From Scardovia inopinata JCM 12537 (lineage in GTDB: Bacteria; Actinomycetota; Actinomycetes; Actinomycetales; Bifidobacteriaceae), in NCBI RefSeq assembly GCF_001042695.1, contig NZ_AP012334.1, positions 1,612,001 through 1,676,000 of the forward strand: a stretch of 64,000 bases of DNA, written 5' to 3'. The translations under genes and the position numbers were made by a program. Below are positions 27,690-37,095 of this stretch, piece by piece; the first letter of the stretch is position 1; each line of letters begins with the position of its first letter. The notes under the pieces are model-generated. The model saw nothing but the letters and a program-made list of their open reading frames with translations, was not told the origin of the DNA and made no database searches.

Positions 27690-28397
27690 TTACCCCAGGC
27701 TGTTCTCATCAAAGTGGTGAATTAAAGATCGTATCCACATAAGTCCTGCACCATAAAGAAGAGCAGCTATCAGCAGACAGATCCAGCCCACTGGTTTCGT
27801 AAAAAGAACTGTGAATGTGTGAGAACTAGCCATCTGGCCGGCTAAAAGAATAAGGATTGGCAAGACCAGCAAAACGCGCAAAGTCATTCGGGGAACAGCA
27901 AGGGCAGAACGCCGTCTGTCCTCGATTCCTTGATTCCTCTTATGCTCTGCCTCTACAGCTTCCAGACATGAGGCGGCCCCGCAGCCCAAAGCAGTGCTTA
28001 AATGACACGCTGCCGAAAGTTGCTGAGATATACGCTTAACTTCTTTGGGGTGAGAAGAAGATCGTTGAAGGAGCATCTGCCGTAGCCTGGCTTCGGTAAT
28101 TTCAGGAACAGCAAAGCCGCAGCCTCCAACCTCTTCACAGGCTGAAATCAAACTACTGCCGTTGCGAATAAGGGAAACTAGTTCAGCAATAATATCCGAC
28201 ATGTTTTCCTCTAACAGATCTGCACCCCGAATACGGACCTTCCCACGTAATCTTATTTTTACAGTGCTCCGCAAACGCGGGCAGGGATTCCAAGAATACG
28301 TGAGGACAAGAAGAAAGCAAAGAAAAGGAAGGAATGAAATCGGCATCGTCACAGGAAAAGCTACGAGGGAAGTTATAATCTTAAAATTACCCATCAA
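27690..28397 (-). CDS. tadB: TadB-like type II secretion F-domain protein
   Basis: Second platform protein, 235 residues. An N-terminal membrane helix (FPVTMPISFLPFLCFLLVLTY) is followed by a cytoplasmic T2SSF domain (ELVSLIRNGSSLISACEEVG, AACHLSTALGCGAASCLEAV). Two strong helices lie near the C-terminus (MTLRVLLVLPILILLAGQMA and WICLLIAALLYGAGLMW). Its start overlaps the TadA stop by 4 bases. TadB and TadC probably pair to form the channel base on which the ATPase acts. Confidence 0.87.
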   Translation of the reverse strand: MMGNFKIITSLVAFPVTMPISFLPFLCFLLVLTYSWNPCPRLRSTVKIRLRGKVRIRGADLLEENMSDIIAELVSLIRNGSSLISACEEVGGCGFAVPEITEARLRQMLLQRSSSHPKEVKRISQQLSAACHLSTALGCGAASCLEAVEAEHKRNQGIEDRRRSALAVPRMTLRVLLVLPILILLAGQMASSHTFTVLFTKPVGWICLLIAALLYGAGLMWIRSLIHHFDENSLG

Positions 28398-29497
28398 ACT
28401 GCCGCCTTTCTGACCTGTGGCAGCAGAGCGGTAACATCACCGGATCTGTCTAATCCAATTCGGGTTGAGGAATACTTCTCCTTCTTTACCCCTATATGTT
28501 GAATCCATTGATCCCACTGAGGGGAATACCGGGCTGGACCGGAACCGTCCCACACAGCCATCACACGACCTCGGAGAATTCCCTCTTTGTCTACCTCAAA
28601 ATGCCCAATTTGCGATATATATCGTCTACCACGCAAACGATCCATATGCACCAAACAATCAAAAGCACCTTGAGCCATGAGAGCAGTAGCCTGAGGCTGG
28701 ATTCCAGCCAGCAAACCCAATGCCGACAAACGGGCAGGCAACCGCTGCACACTGTCGGCATGAATAGTCACCATGCCTCCCCTATGCCCGGAGTTAAAAG
28801 CGCGCAGCAGGTCAGCAATCTCTTCTCCCCTGCATTCGCCCAATACAATACGGTCTGGCCTCATCCGAACCGTGGCTTTCACTAAATCTGTCAGATTGAT
28901 CTGACCCGCTCCTTCAATATTGGGTTCTCGAACCACCAGCGATTCACAATTAAGCCCTTCCAGGCTTCCTAGTTCGCGGATTTCTTCCACTGTCACCAGA
29001 CGCTCACTCTGAGGGCATTCCATCAAGAGCGCCTTCACCATGGTTGTTTTGCCTGTTCCAGTTCCCCCACTCACTAAAAAAGTTGCTTTTGCCTGAACCA
29101 AAGACCGCAACAGTTCTTCCCATTCGGGCGGGAATGCTCTCCCTGCGCGGAGATCTGGCAAATTCGACCGAAAAACATCAGGAAGTCTGATAGATAAGGC
29201 AGCTCCCTGTTTCACGATTGGAGCAATAACGGCATGGATACGAATCCCCTCAGGGGTTGATGCATCAGCAATGGGGCAAGAATCATCTAGCCTGCGGCCA
29301 AGCTGAGCGCAAAGCCGCACAGCAAAATCACGCATAACTTGGGGAGAGCTCAGTCCTGAATCTACATATCTTTCCTGCATACCCTGCCCGCTGTCAGCCC
29401 ACACCCGACCATCGCTCGTTACGACTATATCGGTCACATGCGGCTGACAGGCCAGAGATTGAAGCGGCCCCCAGCGAAAATTCTGCCCCTGCATCAA
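28394..29497 (-). CDS. tadA: TadA/CpaF-type secretion ATPase
   Basis: Hexameric ATPase that powers Tad/Flp pilus assembly, 367 residues. The N-terminal domain contains PIADASTPEGIRIHAV. Walker A is GGTGTGKTT at 144-152; the Asp box appears as VTVEEIRELGSL. Walker B is RPDRIVLGECRGEE, followed by a His box FNSGHRGGMVTIHADS. These are CpaF-family signatures. It overlaps the CpaE-like gene by 4 bases upstream and TadB by 4 bases downstream. Note that tRNA adenosine deaminase, also called tadA, is a different gene near 53 kb. Confidence 0.95.
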   Translation of the reverse strand: MMQGQNFRWGPLQSLACQPHVTDIVVTSDGRVWADSGQGMQERYVDSGLSSPQVMRDFAVRLCAQLGRRLDDSCPIADASTPEGIRIHAVIAPIVKQGAALSIRLPDVFRSNLPDLRAGRAFPPEWEELLRSLVQAKATFLVSGGTGTGKTTMVKALLMECPQSERLVTVEEIRELGSLEGLNCESLVVREPNIEGAGQINLTDLVKATVRMRPDRIVLGECRGEEIADLLRAFNSGHRGGMVTIHADSVQRLPARLSALGLLAGIQPQATALMAQGAFDCLVHMDRLRGRRYISQIGHFEVDKEGILRGRVMAVWDGSGPARYSPQWDQWIQHIGVKKEKYSSTRIGLDRSGDVTALLPQVRKAAV

Positions 29498-30750
29498 GCC
29501 CGCCCCTGTATTAATCCTGTTTCCTGCCTGCGATAAGACTGGCCTTGTGAAGGGCTGCCCATCCCTTCCTCTTGCTGTCCTCCTGACCTGTAAGCCGGGG
29601 AAGCAGACAAAGAAAGATTATAGAAAATGTGGTAACAGGATCGAGGAATTTTTTCAATTCCTCTTCCTTCGCCCAAACTGATATCCAGCCATTTCACCTT
29701 AGGCACAATTCCGCATATAGTGATTCCCAGATAATTACTTGCTTCTGCAAGATTAACAGTGCCCCGAGGGGGCTTGATGGAGTTATGGAAACAATGCCAG
29801 ATTAATCTTCCTCCGGATGAAGCCGCCTTTTCCAAACTGACGACTTGAAAATCAAGCGGGAAAGCACTCCGGCCAAGCCTGGTGACAATAACTTTCGTTC
29901 GTGCGAGAGCTATCATGGTTAACTCGGTCAGGATAACAAATGACATCTGATTCCGATTACCCACTTCGTTCCAAATTCTGCTCCAATCTTGCGCCTGAGA
30001 TGACAGGGAAGCTCCCTGATTAATATAAAGCTGAAATCCTCGTATTATCGCCTGGTTTATTCCGCAGTCACAAACTACTGCATCCATACATTCCCCCAAC
30101 GATCTTAGGACAGCAGAAACCTCCCACCACTGTTTGGCTGCAGGTTGTGTTGCCTTCACGCTTAGAAGCGCACACTGCTCCCACTGCACCGCTTCCCTGG
30201 CAAGAGATCTACCGTCGATCATCCCCAAGGGGGCATGGACATCCGACCACCGCAGGCCTTCCTCTTCTTCCAGCCCTAAAAGAATATCTAAGCCTCCCCG
30301 GGAAAAGTCAAGGTCGACCAAGGCGACCCTCTGTCCCATTTGGCTTAAATACTGGGCAAAGAGGGCAGCAGTGGTACTGGTTCCGCAGCCTCCGCAAGCT
30401 GAAGAAAACAGATAGAAATGCCCTCCTGTGTAAGGCTGGTTGACTGGGAATCGAGCTGCTTCAGAATGGGAGTTCCCCGGTTTGATTGCCCCAGATCTGT
30501 CAGGACCAGCGAGCTCGGTCTCGCTCCAGCCTGACCTGGTCTCGCTCCAGCCTGACCTGGCCTCGCTCCAGCCTGACCTGGCCTCGCTCCCATCAAGTCC
30601 AATCTCGTTCTGGAGGAATCCGTTCTGTTCCAGCCCATTTTTCCTCAGTCCAGCCGAAGCCGAAGCAGGCATAAAATATTCGGGCAGCTGACCGTCTTCG
30701 TCTACAGACAAATTTTTCTCATTCTTGTGTCTATCATCATTAGTATGCAT
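29494..30750 (-). CDS. CpaE/SSD-like MinD-superfamily protein of Tad operon
   Basis: Protein of about 418 residues from ATG 30750. A poorly conserved N-terminus contains 7-residue tandem repeats (SGWSEAR/TR) at about residues 55-80. The MinD-like fold follows: FYLFSSACGGCGTSTTAALF near 113-132, then VALVDLDFSRGGLDILLG. The usual Walker A Lys (GGxGKT) is replaced by Thr in GGCGTSTT, as in proteins labelled septum-site-determining/CpaE in actinobacteria, so ATP binding may be altered. It is first in the ATPase-platform unit and probably localises the pilus machine. The ATG at 30786 is less likely because its first residues are hydrophobic and unconserved. Confidence 0.82.
   Translation of the reverse strand: MHTNDDRHKNEKNLSVDEDGQLPEYFMPASASAGLRKNGLEQNGFLQNEIGLDGSEARSGWSEARSGWSETRSGWSETELAGPDRSGAIKPGNSHSEAARFPVNQPYTGGHFYLFSSACGGCGTSTTAALFAQYLSQMGQRVALVDLDFSRGGLDILLGLEEEEGLRWSDVHAPLGMIDGRSLAREAVQWEQCALLSVKATQPAAKQWWEVSAVLRSLGECMDAVVCDCGINQAIIRGFQLYINQGASLSSQAQDWSRIWNEVGNRNQMSFVILTELTMIALARTKVIVTRLGRSAFPLDFQVVSLEKAASSGGRLIWHCFHNSIKPPRGTVNLAEASNYLGITICGIVPKVKWLDISLGEGRGIEKIPRSCYHIFYNLSLSASPAYRSGGQQEEGMGSPSQGQSYRRQETGLIQGRA
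30518..30593. repeat. 21-bp tandem repeats inside the CpaE-like gene
   Basis: Three full copies and one partial copy of a 21-base unit (forward strand gtctcgctccagcctgacct plus g). They encode the heptad SGWSEAR/T on the minus strand. Copies differ by one base (gtctc/gcctc). Because 21 is a multiple of three, copy-number change alters the protein without a frameshift. Confidence 0.85.
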
Positions 30751-30798
30751 ATTTTCATTGAACAGCAGTAAAAAGAAGAATGCCAAGCGAAAAATACA

Positions 30799-30865
30799 AT
30801 GTGGTCAAACGTGGATTTTTTCTTCTCTTTTCCACAAAATATTGCTTCTTTTGGGCTTTTCCACA
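30799..30865 (-). promoter_or_regulatory. Bipartite upstream box of the Tad ATPase unit
   Basis: Read toward the CpaE-like gene (minus strand): CTGTGGAAAAG (30856-30865 region), then TTTGTGGAAAAG (30827-30838 region), 11 bases, then TCCACGTTTGACCACATTG. The last element is nearly identical to the one upstream of the pilin gene at 26981-26997. It lies about 50-115 bases before the ATG at 30750, where an operator or promoter is expected. Confidence 0.55.
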
Positions 30866-31088
30866 GTCAATCAGGCAGATTCTTACCAATTATGTTCTTT
30901 TTTATGTCCTTTTTTTGCGTTCTCTTTTTGCGTTTTGCGTTCTTTTTTTCTTTTTCCCCCTCCCCCGCTTCATTCCGCATCAGCAGGAGTGGAGAATACC
31001 CGAAAATACTCATATCAAGCGTCAAAAAAACTTAAAAAATAATTGTGAAGATTCGGCGTTTCGATTTTGTTTTTTGATCAGAAAGGTG

Positions 31089-31268
31089 CATAATAGAGGT
31101 ACAAGCAAAACAGAACAGTGGAAGCCCACAAGAGCTAAAATCACGTAGGATTATTGGTTGGGCGGATTATATGAGACTTACCGCCATAACGAAGGTGTTG
31201 TGCGAGATTTCCACTCATGTTAAGCTTGTAGGGCCAGTCCTCAGAAAGAGGGCTGGCCCCTCTTCTTG
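31089..31268 (+). ncRNA. Candidate structured RNA with promoter and terminator
   Basis: A -10-like CATAAT (31089-31094) with TTGTTT 16 bases upstream would start a transcript near 31101. The sequence can fold into a long irregular hairpin: AGTGGAA (31117-31123) with TTCCACT (31209-31215), CACAA (31127-31131) with TTGTG (31198-31202), and GGCGG (31161-31165) with CCGCC (31181-31185). A separate terminator follows: GGGCCAG-t-CCTC / GAGG-g-CTGGCCC (31229-31257), then a pyrimidine-rich tail. The shape recalls 6S-type RNA, but no specific family was recognised. A 40-codon frame from 31170 overlaps it and is less convincing. Confidence 0.45.
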
Positions 31269-31289
31269 CTTTTGTACCAGACCATCAGG

Positions 31290-32663
31290 TTAAGCTAGCT
31301 GGGCAAACCCCTTCAGCATAAAGGCTTCAGCAATAATAGACTTGCGCAGAAGAGAAATAGACTGCGATTCATTGGGACTGTGAGCATTGGACTGCGGATC
31401 TTCAGGGCCAGTCACCAGAACTTGGTATTGGGGGAAAATCCTGCACAGATCTGGAATAAAAGGAATAGAGCCGCCCTGGCCCTGATTTACAATCTCGGTT
31501 TGAAAAGCATCGGCCAAAGCCTTCTGAGCCACCTTGCTAACCGGAGAATCGGCATCCATGGCCCAACCGCGGCCACTGTCTGCTCCTTCCCAGGTGACTT
31601 TGCTTCCAAAAGGCGCATGAGCAACCAAAAAATCACCCAAAGCCTTCTGAGCTTCTGCGGGATCCTGATTGGGAGCGGTTCTCAAAGACAACCGAAAACG
31701 AGAGCTGGGGGCAATCACATTGAAGGATCCATCAACCGGATGTGCATCAATCCCAATCACTGTCACACTGGGTTTAACCCACAGACGGGAAGCCAGAGAC
31801 CCGGTTCCAGCTAGGGTCATGTCAGGAAGAAGACCTGCATCCTGACGCCATTGGTTTTCGTCCACATCCTGCTGCAAACCTCCTACAACTTCCTGAGATT
31901 TCACCCCGGGAACAGCAAGTTGCCCCTTGTCATCATAGAGAGAAGAGATCAGCATGGCAGCCAGAGTATGCGCATCCAAAACTGGACCGCCATATGCGCC
32001 GGAATGCCGCGGTTCCTTCAGCACCTGAACGGTCACATCCAAAGCAGTATTTCCCCTGAGCGAGGTGGTCAGGCTGGGAACTTGGTCGGACCAGTTTCCT
32101 GAGTCCGCGACAATCATAATATCAGCCCGAAAATCATCCTGATGAGACTGAACGAAAGGAATGAAAGTCCCCGACCCCATCTCTTCCTCACCCTCAATAA
32201 AAACCTTGATATTAACTCCTAGGTCCTCTCCCAGAGCTTTCAGAGCCCCCAGGTGAATGGCAATGCCAGCCCCATCATCGGAAGCACCGCGGCCATAGAG
32301 CCGATCCGCCTTAATCGTGCCAACAAAGGGATCGGTCTGCCACGTTCCATCATCTTGCGAAGCAGGTTGAACATCGTGATGAGCATAGAGGAGAACGGTT
32401 GGCTTGGACGGATCCACAATCTTTGATCCCACAACTTCCCAGGCTCCAGGAGTCCCATCTTCCTGGTTGGACTGCTCAACCCGAGCGTTTACTCCCACAG
32501 TTTTCAGCATATCAGCAACAAATTGAGCATCCGCTTTCATTATCTGAGAGTCAATGCCGTCGGGAGATACAGCCCTGTTGGCTATTTTCTTTTTCAGAAA
32601 ATTAATGACATTGTTCATGTCTGCTTCTACCTGCATGCGGATATCATCGTTGCTTACTGTCAT
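31290..32663 (-). CDS. M20-family dipeptidase/metallopeptidase
   Basis: Zinc-dependent cytoplasmic peptidase of about 457 residues. Metal-binding and catalytic motifs are LLYAHHDVQPAS (His, Asp), YGRGASDDGAG (bridging Asp), FIEGEEEMGS (general-base Glu-Glu), IVADSGNW, and a late VTGPEDPQSNAHSPNES containing the last His ligand. It resembles bacterial and carnosinase-like CNDP/DUG1-type dipeptidases. ATG 32663 is chosen for GGGAGGACAT directly upstream; 32678 is the alternative. It is divergent from polyphosphate kinase. Confidence 0.9.
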   Translation of the reverse strand: MTVSNDDIRMQVEADMNNVINFLKKKIANRAVSPDGIDSQIMKADAQFVADMLKTVGVNARVEQSNQEDGTPGAWEVVGSKIVDPSKPTVLLYAHHDVQPASQDDGTWQTDPFVGTIKADRLYGRGASDDGAGIAIHLGALKALGEDLGVNIKVFIEGEEEMGSGTFIPFVQSHQDDFRADIMIVADSGNWSDQVPSLTTSLRGNTALDVTVQVLKEPRHSGAYGGPVLDAHTLAAMLISSLYDDKGQLAVPGVKSQEVVGGLQQDVDENQWRQDAGLLPDMTLAGTGSLASRLWVKPSVTVIGIDAHPVDGSFNVIAPSSRFRLSLRTAPNQDPAEAQKALGDFLVAHAPFGSKVTWEGADSGRGWAMDADSPVSKVAQKALADAFQTEIVNQGQGGSIPFIPDLCRIFPQYQVLVTGPEDPQSNAHSPNESQSISLLRKSIIAEAFMLKGFAQLA

Positions 32664-32895
32664 ATGTCCTCCCGGCATTTGTCACTGCAATTCACCTGCA
32701 GCTGTACGCTCTCGCTCGTTTGTATCACATACCTTAGCAATTTCAGCAGATAATGCCTGGGATGGAGGCAGATAGGGAGAGAATAAAAAGAACAGGGAAA
32801 ATACTAAACTGTATGAAGAAAGAAGAGGCAGAAGCTTCATGCAGTTTTCGGCAAAACCGCATTTTTTTGGCAGGTTTTTCCGTACAATTAAAAAT

Positions 32896-35145
32896 ATGAC
32901 GCAGAAATTTACAGGGCCTAATAAAGAAATCCTCCGCAGCCAGATAGCGGAGCATATTGCAGAGATAGAAAAAGCCGAAAAAAATACGGCTTTAACTTCT
33001 CATTACCGGCCGTTGCCCAACGATCGTTTCTTTGACCGCGAGATTAGCTGGCTCAAGTTTAACAAGCGTGTTCTGGAACTCGCTCAAGATCCTTCCCTCC
33101 CCTTGCTGGAAAGAACCAATTTTGAGGCTATTTTTGCCAGTAACCTGGATGAGTTTTTTATGGTTCGGGTAGCAGGACTCAAACGCCGTATTGATTCCGG
33201 GATTGCTGTCCCCAGCGCCAGCGGCATGAGCCCTCGTCGGCAACTGCATGAAATCAGCGAACAAGCTCACAAACTTCAAAAAGAGCACGCCGTCTATTTC
33301 CGTGATGAGTTAATGCCTGCCCTGAAAAAAGAGCATATTGTTATTATGAAGTGGGAGGACCTGACTTTGGGCGAACAGGAACGCCTGTCCAAGGTATACA
33401 GGCAATTGATTTTCCCTGTTCTCACACCCCTAGCCTTCGATCCGGCCCACCCCTTCCCCTATATTTCCGGTAAATCCCTGAACCTGGCAGTGCTGGTAGA
33501 GAATGCTGCTTCCGGTCGAATTCATTTTGCCCGAGTCAAGATTCCCGGTAACCTCCCTCGCTTGTACCCCGTTGACGATTACTCGGCTTCCCTTGACATG
33601 GAGGAAGACAGCGAGCGCCATGGCTTTATTCCTCTGGAAAACCTGGTCCTGGCCCATATTGACACCCTTTTCCCGGGCATGATAATTAAGGAAGCCCATT
33701 CCTTCCGCGTAACCCGCAATGAAGATATTGATGTTGAGGAGGATGATGCAGAAAATCTCCTGAACGCTATGGAACGCGAACTCCTGCGCCGTCGCTTTGG
33801 CCCTCCAATCCGTCTGGAGATCAGCGATTCCATGTCGGAGCAGCTCTCTCGCTTGCTGATTTCTCAGCTTCGGGTAACCGAGGAAGAAGTCTACCGTCTG
33901 CCTGAGCCTTTGGATATGACTGCCCTCTTTGAGCTCCATAACGTAGACCGACCGGATTTAAAGTACCCCAATTTTGTTCCCACAACCAATCGGCAAATTG
34001 CGGAAGTCGAGTCCAGCCATGAACAGGATATTTTTGCGGCCATCCGCGAGCATGACATTCTTCTGCACCATCCTTATGATTCTTTCTCCACGTCCGTTCA
34101 GGCTTTCCTGGAACAGGCTGCTGCCGATCCCAAGGTTTTGGCAATCAAGCAGACCCTCTACCGTACCTCCGGGAACTCTCCCATCATTGATGCCCTGATT
34201 GATGCCGCTCATGCAGGCAAACAGGTTTTGGCTCTGGTAGAGATTAAAGCCCGGTTCGACGAGCAGGCCAATATCCAATGGGCCCGCAAACTAGAAAGAG
34301 CCGGAGTCCATGTGGTGTATGGCATTGTGGGGCTTAAGACTCACAGCAAGCTCCTTCTGGTGGTTCGCTCTGAAGACGGAGGACTTCGCCGTTACTGCCA
34401 CATTGGTACCGGCAATTACAACCCCAAAACTGCCCGCCAATATACCGATCTAGGTCTGCTAACCTGCGATCCGGTTGTGGGACAAGATATGACCAGACTT
34501 TTTAACCAGCTGTCAGGGTACGCCCCCAACTCTAGTTTCCATCGGCTTCTGGTAGCCCCACGAACTGTTCGATCGGGTCTTATTGAGCGTATCCAGCGGG
34601 AAGAACAGGCAGCCCGTGACGGGAAAGAGGCCTGGATTAAGATTAAAGTAAATTCTCTGGTTGATGAACGCTGCATTGATGCCCTGTACAGGGCCAGCCA
34701 GGCAGGGGTTAAGATTGATATCGTAGAACGGGGAATCTGCGCGTTGAAGCCAGGACGCAAAGGTTTGAGTGAGAATATTCGGGTTCACTCTATTTTAGGC
34801 CGTTTTCTGGAGCACAGCCGCATTTTTGCCTTCGCTAATAGTCAGGGACCGCAAATAGGAGAAGGGCCCTCCAACGGCCCTGAAGTCTGGATCGGCTCTG
34901 CGGATTTAATGCACCGTAACCTGGACCGACGTGTCGAGGCCTTGATTCGCATTACCGATCCGACTCAAATCCAGCAATTGATTGACTACGTTGATTTGCA
35001 GATGGCTGACACCACCAGTTCCTGGCATATGCAGGAGGATGGCGATTACATTCGTCATTCTGTGGACGATAAAGGCAAGCCTCTGGTCGATTGTCAGAGC
35101 CTGCTAATTAGTCAGCACTCCCGCAGACCCCGCAGCAACCGGTAA
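32896..35145 (+). CDS. ppk: Polyphosphate kinase
   Basis: Reversibly makes inorganic polyphosphate from ATP. About 749 residues from ATG 32896. Motifs of PPK1: [20 protein letters not shown] and [18 protein letters not shown] at the N-terminus; the HKD-like catalytic region [20 protein letters not shown] with the phospho-His; [20 protein letters not shown]; and [11 protein letters not shown] and [15 protein letters not shown] near the C-terminus. An in-frame ATG at 32839 would add 19 residues unlike the family. The neighbouring Nudix/phosphatase gene repeats the ppk-mutT1 pairing known in mycobacteria. Confidence 0.95.
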   Translation: MTQKFTGPNKEILRSQIAEHIAEIEKAEKNTALTSHYRPLPNDRFFDREISWLKFNKRVLELAQDPSLPLLERTNFEAIFASNLDEFFMVRVAGLKRRIDSGIAVPSASGMSPRRQLHEISEQAHKLQKEHAVYFRDELMPALKKEHIVIMKWEDLTLGEQERLSKVYRQLIFPVLTPLAFDPAHPFPYISGKSLNLAVLVENAASGRIHFARVKIPGNLPRLYPVDDYSASLDMEEDSERHGFIPLENLVLAHIDTLFPGMIIKEAHSFRVTRNEDIDVEEDDAENLLNAMERELLRRRFGPPIRLEISDSMSEQLSRLLISQLRVTEEEVYRLPEPLDMTALFELHNVDRPDLKYPNFVPTTNRQIAEVESSHEQDIFAAIREHDILLHHPYDSFSTSVQAFLEQAAADPKVLAIKQTLYRTSGNSPIIDALIDAAHAGKQVLALVEIKARFDEQANIQWARKLERAGVHVVYGIVGLKTHSKLLLVVRSEDGGLRRYCHIGTGNYNPKTARQYTDLGLLTCDPVVGQDMTRLFNQLSGYAPNSSFHRLLVAPRTVRSGLIERIQREEQAARDGKEAWIKIKVNSLVDERCIDALYRASQAGVKIDIVERGICALKPGRKGLSENIRVHSILGRFLEHSRIFAFANSQGPQIGEGPSNGPEVWIGSADLMHRNLDRRVEALIRITDPTQIQQLIDYVDLQMADTTSSWHMQEDGDYIRHSVDDKGKPLVDCQSLLISQHSRRPRSNR

Positions 35146-35198
35146 TACTGTCCGTATCTATCTGATTTATCCAATTCTTCTCAAGGATTTTTGTTTGT

Positions 35199-36314
35199 AT
35201 GGTTCTGCTCTCTGATTTTCATCAGATTCTTGCCGATGGCTATGACCAATATGCCCGCTGGGGTAAAAAGGCTCCCCTGGTCCTGGCCGGAGGAGGAATT
35301 GTTTGGCGTCTGGATGCCACTGGCGAACCAGAAGTCTGTCTGGTGCATCGTCCCCGGTATGATGATTGGTCCTGGCCTAAGGGAAAACTCGAAGCCCATG
35401 AGTCTATTTTTCACTGCGCTGCCAGGGAAATTCAGGAAGAAATCGGACAGCCGGTTGCCTTAGGCATGTTTCTGGGCCATACCTCTTATCCTTTGCCGGA
35501 TGAAGGCAAGAGTGCAGGCAAAGGCACCAAGAAAAGTAAAGGCAGAACTGGCAAAGATACCAATCAGATCAAGCATGTATTTTACTGGTCTGCCCGCCTG
35601 CTTGATCACAGCCAGACTGCACATCGGTCTTCCCTCTTTGGCTCGGTTCATCAAGCAGATCCTAAGGAAATCAGCCAAATACGATGGGTCAGTCTTGACC
35701 AGGCCAAAAAGCTTCTTACTCGCTCTGATGACCGACGCCTCCTCCGCCCTTTTTCTGCCGCTCTTGAATCTGGACTGAATCAGGCATCAACCTTTGTCCT
35801 TATTCGTCATGGTAAAGCTGAAGATCGCAAAACGTGGACGGGAGAAGAAGCTCAAAGACCGCTGAGACCAACAGGAGCGGCTGCCGCCTACGCTCTGGGG
35901 AGGGACCTGGCTTGTTTCGATCCGGATTATCTCTACTCTTCTCCCTGGGAACGCTGTAAGCAAACCATGGTCCCCTATTCATTATCGTCTCAGTTGCCTG
36001 TCACCTACCTTGATTCTCAGACTGAAGATGCTTTCAACGCCGATGGGCAAAAAGCCTGGCAGGATCTGCTGGACCTGCTGATAACCAGTAATAATCAGGG
36101 CCACAATGCTGCCCTCTGCATGCACAGACCGGTTATTGGGGGCATGCTGGAGCATCTGCGTCAGCTCTGTACCAGCAAATCCCTGGCCCGGGCCCTGCCC
36201 AAGCGTAATCCTTATATGCCCACAGGAAACGCCCTGGTGCTTACTCTAATCCCAGGAGATAATGGAAACGTTCGTATTATTGATCTTCAGAAGGTGGAAC
36301 CCTGTGTCTATTGA
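35199..36314 (+). CDS. Nudix hydrolase fused to histidine phosphatase (MutT1-like)
   Basis: Two-domain protein of 371 residues. The Nudix box spans G62 to G83 (GKLEAHESI, then REIQEEIG), in the domain that hydrolyses nucleoside di/triphosphates such as 8-oxo-dGTP. The C-terminal histidine-phosphatase domain starts near residue 200 with VLIRHGKAED and continues SSPWERCKQTM and CMHRPVIGGM. This fusion and its place after ppk match mycobacterial MutT1, which clears oxidised nucleotides and diadenosine polyphosphates. A Lys/Gly-rich insert (KSAGKGTKKSKGRTGKD) sits in the Nudix domain. Confidence 0.9.
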   Translation: MVLLSDFHQILADGYDQYARWGKKAPLVLAGGGIVWRLDATGEPEVCLVHRPRYDDWSWPKGKLEAHESIFHCAAREIQEEIGQPVALGMFLGHTSYPLPDEGKSAGKGTKKSKGRTGKDTNQIKHVFYWSARLLDHSQTAHRSSLFGSVHQADPKEISQIRWVSLDQAKKLLTRSDDRRLLRPFSAALESGLNQASTFVLIRHGKAEDRKTWTGEEAQRPLRPTGAAAAYALGRDLACFDPDYLYSSPWERCKQTMVPYSLSSQLPVTYLDSQTEDAFNADGQKAWQDLLDLLITSNNQGHNAALCMHRPVIGGMLEHLRQLCTSKSLARALPKRNPYMPTGNALVLTLIPGDNGNVRIIDLQKVEPCVY

Positions 36315-37023
36315 TTCTTCAGGATTGGCCTCTACTCCGGGAAATTCTTCTATCCGGGCAGCAGGCTCCAGCTTTGCCGCTTACCGGGGAGGCTCAGCCC
36401 GCTTCTCCCGCCCCCGCCAGCTTGACCCTGCCCTGATCGACCAGCTTGATGGCGGTTTGGATCCGCAGAAAATCAGCGAGATGAGCCGAGCAACGGCAGC
36501 AGCCCTCCTAGACCGGGTCAGGCACACTCAAGATCCCATAATTGTCAATCGGGTCTTGAATCTTGTAGAAACTGAAGGCATCAATCTGATAGCCGAACTA
36601 TGGAGCAAGGAAGATGCTGAATCTCTTCCCGGAGTCCTCTGGCGTTTGTATACCATGCGCCAATGGATGATGCGCGAGAAAGTCCTCATCTCCCGTTTGT
36701 GGAGGGCAGGGGAACCGGAGCAAACAGCTGCTTCTGCAATTGCTGGCATTAATTCTGCCCCAACTGCAAGCGATATTGCCTCCACAGCGGATTCCATCCT
36801 GACCGGAGCCTTTACCGGCGATTTTGCTGTAGCCCTGGAGCGGGCAGCAGCCTTCTGCGAAGTTGTCAGCCAGGGGCTGACGAAAGTCCAGCGGGCGCAG
36901 CAGAATTCACTATCTTCGTACTCACCCGCTGATTACAATCCACCTGCAGCCCGCAGCCTGTCAGCAACCGCCCGAACCTTTGCCATCTGCGCCAAGAAGT
37001 GGCGGGAAAACAGTCTTTACTAG
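36304..37023 (+). CDS. Unknown soluble protein downstream of MutT1-like gene
   Basis: About 239 residues, no family recognised. The sequence is mostly helical in character, with ARFSRPRQLDPALIDQLDGG, a block LLDRVRHTQDPIIVNRVLNL, and LYTMRQWMMREKVLISRLWR. No signal peptide or membrane helix is visible. I chose the GTG at 36304: AAGGTGG lies 6 bases upstream and the start overlaps the previous stop, implying coupled translation. It may serve with the Nudix/phosphatase, but nothing in the sequence says how. Confidence 0.72.
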   Translation: MSIDSSGLASTPGNSSIRAAGSSFAAYRGGSARFSRPRQLDPALIDQLDGGLDPQKISEMSRATAAALLDRVRHTQDPIIVNRVLNLVETEGINLIAELWSKEDAESLPGVLWRLYTMRQWMMREKVLISRLWRAGEPEQTAASAIAGINSAPTASDIASTADSILTGAFTGDFAVALERAAAFCEVVSQGLTKVQRAQQNSLSSYSPADYNPPAARSLSATARTFAICAKKWRENSLY

Positions 37024-37095
37024 TCTACTAGTAATCAATAGTAAGAGAATAGTCGATATAACTTTATCCCTGGGACGAATAATCCATTGATGCTG

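Noticed and set aside
26981-30870. DnaA boxes or replication origin, because TTTTCCACA recurs
   Set aside because: The motif deviates from TTATCCACA, occurs only in the two tad upstream regions, and no dnaA, dnaN or AT-rich unwinding element is nearby.
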